Assembly: GCF_003024675.1 (NCBI RefSeq)
Contig: NZ_PYLP01000007.1
Span: 1 to 64,000, forward strand
Source: Faecalibacillus faecis
GTDB taxonomy: Bacteria; Bacillota_I; Bacilli_A; Erysipelotrichales; Coprobacillaceae
Length of the DNA: 64,000 bases
Direction: 5' to 3'
The position numbers and the translations under genes are program-made. The notes under the pieces were generated by a model, which was not told the DNA's origin, did no database searches, and saw nothing but the letters and a program-made list of their open reading frames with translations. Below are positions 63,215 through 64,000 of the stretch, one piece after another (position 1 is the stretch's first letter; every line of letters begins with the position of its first letter).

Positions 63215-64000
63215 TTACATCTCCTTTAATTGAATCATTGTTTGACTTGGATCCACAATTTGATCATCAATAATCATTTCACCAATACTCTGTGCACTAA
63301 TTTTACCAGAAATAGGATTTGTAATACTATCAATATGACTTACAATTTGTGCATCAATATCTTTACAGAATTCAAAAGCTAGAGTGGTATTAATTAATTT
63401 ACAATTAACCATCTTTAATCCTTCGATATAACATAATCCTTGTAAACTTTCAATTGTGCAATTCACAAAAGTAATATTTTTCGTATTCCATGCTAGATAT
63501 TCACCAATAATTACTGAATCATAAACCGTTACATTTTCACAATTCCAAAAAGCATCTTTTGAAACAAGTTTAGAATTTCTAACAGTAATATTCTTACCAC
63601 CATCAAAGCAATAATTTCCTGATAAATTCAAACCATCAATTTCAATATTTTCACTATTCATTCCAAAGTAATCACCTTTAGCAACCACATTTTGTAACTT
63701 AATATCTTGACATTTCCATAAAGTTTCTTGAGCATTGACCATATTGACATTTTCCAAAGAAATATGTGTTCCTCTTCTAAAAGTCTTAGGAGCATCAATG
63801 ACACTATTTTTAATATTAATATGATGAGTATACCAAATACCAGATCTTGCCGTTTCAAGTAAGGTACTGTTTTTTAAATTCACATGGTTGCAATACCATA
63901 AAGGATATTTCCATTTAAAAATACTTCCACTAATATCTAAATGATCACTTTCTTTTAAAGGAGATTCTCCATCTGCAAAAACACTATCTTCTACTTTTAA
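63215..64000 (-). CDS. DUF3737-family beta-helix protein (5' end outside the window)
   Basis: The frame is open to the window edge (262 residues visible), running back through GESPLKESDHLDISGSIFKW and KYPLWYCNHVNLKNSTLLE, so the true start lies beyond 64000. A GTG at 63883 is internal. The repeating pattern of short Asn/Val/Ile-rich strands (e.g. NITVRNSKLV, NVTVYDSVII, NITFVNCTI) indicates a right-handed parallel beta-helix. Function is unknown; it may be a sugar-binding or modifying protein. It is followed within two bases by the MalY/PatB-like gene. Confidence 0.88.
   Translation of the reverse strand, partial: LKVEDSVFADGESPLKESDHLDISGSIFKWKYPLWYCNHVNLKNSTLLETARSGIWYTHHINIKNSVIDAPKTFRRGTHISLENVNMVNAQETLWKCQDIKLQNVVAKGDYFGMNSENIEIDGLNLSGNYCFDGGKNITVRNSKLVSKDAFWNCENVTVYDSVIIGEYLAWNTKNITFVNCTIESLQGLCYIEGLKMVNCKLINTTLAFEFCKDIDAQIVSHIDSITNPISGKISAQSIGEMIIDDQIVDPSQTMIQLKEM

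Overview
The window is AT-rich, low-GC Gram-positive chromosome. It is most consistent with a gut Erysipelotrichia-type bacterium (Coprobacillaceae-like; genus not resolvable here). The evidence is the 5' end of a 16S rRNA gene, Bacillus-like gene orders, and a complement of spore genes (cotE, spoVS, spoVAC-D-Eb-F). Nearly every gene lies on the minus strand and reads toward the 16S gene at the left edge, as on a leading-strand arm.

Region by region (most operons read right to left). 1-630: start of a 16S gene with its promoter and leader. 630-18.3 kb: a conserved genome-maintenance and RNA-processing block: dtd, rarA (plus strand), rodZ-pgsA-cinA-recA, rny-ymdB-spoVS, a small unknown gene, miaB-ricA, guaB, cotE, mutS-mutL-miaA. 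This order closely resembles the Bacillus subtilis recA-rny-ymdB-spoVS-ymcB-ymcA-cotE-mutSL segment. 18.4-32.7 kb: an accessory metabolic region with an NSS transporter, two iron-type alcohol dehydrogenases (one FucO-like), a broken PAS-GGDEF gene, two Old Yellow Enzyme-type flavoenzymes behind an AraC regulator and a cre site, a MATE-PPC-aldo/keto reductase operon, a 57-residue small gene and a LysR regulator. 32.7-34.5 kb: scpA-scpB with a DUF5662 gene. 34.6-38.6 kb: a lone plus-strand membrane protein and the spoVA operon. 38.6-45.3 kb: a complete trpEGDCFBA operon behind a T-box leader with a UGG (Trp) specifier. 45.4-51.4 kb: proC and a division/wall cluster (murG, murB, ftsQ, ftsA, ftsZ). 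51.5-57.2 kb: a CssRS-like two-component system and the cdaA-cdaR-glmM operon (c-di-AMP synthesis and wall-precursor supply). 57.2-58.2 kb: remnants of a divergent transporter/regulator pair. 58.2-64 kb: typA, a HAD phosphatase, an Rpn/PD-(D/E)XK protein, a MalY/PatB-type aminotransferase and a DUF3737 gene cut by the window edge.

The most unusual signal is at 22128-22157. A consensus promoter (TTGACA / TACAAT) has a run of ten G residues inside its 18-bp spacer, just upstream of the PAS-GGDEF gene. This is the classical layout of a phase-variable promoter, here apparently placed on cyclic-di-GMP signalling. The gene it drives carries a single in-frame TAA at codon 26 and is otherwise intact. 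Other notable points are a consensus-perfect CcpA cre site and an adjacent palindrome before the paired flavoenzymes, and a deletion scar that removed both 5' ends of a divergent transporter/MerR pair. No tRNA, CRISPR array, insertion sequence or prophage was seen.
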